From: a virus
IMG/VR virus record: IMGVR_UViG_3300032296_001095
Coordinates: 1-36,739 of that record
Length of the DNA: 36,739 nucleotides
Strand: one strand, 5' to 3'
A model generated the notes under the pieces. The model was not told the origin of the DNA, did no database searches, and was given only the letters and a program-made list of their open reading frames with translations. Below are positions 36,657 to 36,739 of the stretch, one piece after another. Position 1 is the stretch's first letter. The number at the start of each line of letters is the position of its first letter. A program made the position numbers and the translations under genes.

Positions 36657-36739
36657 TTTCGTTTACTCCCTTATTCCGCGCAGAGGATGTCAACGACCTT
36701 CTTCTCTTCCGTGCGCGTGGCACCGAAAGTACCCATCAG
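36617..36739. repeat. Terminal direct repeat, right copy
   Basis: This is the exact copy of bases 1-123. Joining the copies gives an uninterrupted reading order: capsid stop, short spacer with ribosome site, decoration-like start. The window is therefore a full circle with nothing missing. The last 67 bases (36673-36739 region) repeat the 3' end of the capsid gene. Confidence 0.95.

Noticed and set aside
1-36739. tRNA genes, CRISPR arrays, insertion sequences, reverse transcriptase or diversity-generating repeats
   Set aside because: By-eye inspection of both strands found no cloverleaf with an anticodon stem, no regularly spaced repeat, no transposase and no reverse-transcriptase motif. A covariance-model search for tRNA would be decisive.

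Overview
The window is a complete genome of a tailed phage with podovirus (short-tailed) architecture, presented as a linearised circle. The first 123 bases recur exactly as the last 123, so the unique length is 36,616 bp and the gene at the right edge (36159-36656) runs on into the left edge. The short-tail diagnosis rests on a T7-like set: a head-tail connector portal (555 aa), tubular tail proteins A and B (200 and 954 aa), and four internal/ejection proteins in T7 gp13-16 order. There is no tape measure, tail sheath or major tail tube gene. The early genes look lambda/P22-like rather than T7-like: an Erf annealing protein, a YqaJ-type exonuclease, a NinB-like protein, a YbcO-like nuclease and a DUF1376-type replication protein. 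I see no phage RNA polymerase, DNA polymerase, helicase, primase or integrase. The host is most likely a proteobacterium (family resemblances, GC-rich coding, strong Shine-Dalgarno sites), but the sequence does not name it.

Layout. A divergent control region at about 15315-15444 separates two transcription directions. Rightward (15445-18979) is a compact early operon: five small unknown genes, then the recombination cassette Erf, exonuclease, SSB-like protein with an acidic tip, NinB-like protein, an unknown gene and the YbcO-like nuclease. Everything else reads leftward. First come a Cro-sized HTH regulator, a small ORF and a DUF1376 replication gene carrying iteron-like repeats. Then follow about fifteen small genes including a Holliday-junction-resolvase-like nuclease, then TerS, TerL, accessory structural genes and portal. 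A lysis cassette (three or four small membrane proteins plus a GH24 endolysin) sits next, followed by a metallophosphoesterase, scaffold and major capsid protein. Across the circle junction come a decoration-like protein, tail tubes A and B, ejection proteins, a 2,419-aa giant protein with an HExxH metalloprotease motif, a beta-helix tailspike, a chaperone-like gene and a second fibre-like protein. This leftward array runs for roughly 33 kb and ends by converging on the rightward operon at 18957-18979.

Most adjacent genes overlap by 1-4 bases (ATGA, GTGA, TAATG, TGATG), which fixes many starts and reveals genes too short for routine calling (5065-5211, 7197-7340, 10402-10563, 11809-11985, 12192-12338, 16260-16388). 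Hairpin terminators flank the capsid/decoration gene pair (about 1086-1113 and 36118-36152).

The most interesting region is 14440-15415. The replication gene contains four tandem GGTTATT heptamers beside five imperfect 11-bp repeats, a candidate origin. Immediately upstream, on the opposite strand, a promoter-like sequence and a strong intrinsic terminator would produce an RNA of about 77 nt, antisense to the small ORF between regulator and replication gene. That geometry closely parallels OOP RNA of phage lambda. These are inferences from sequence pattern and need experiments.
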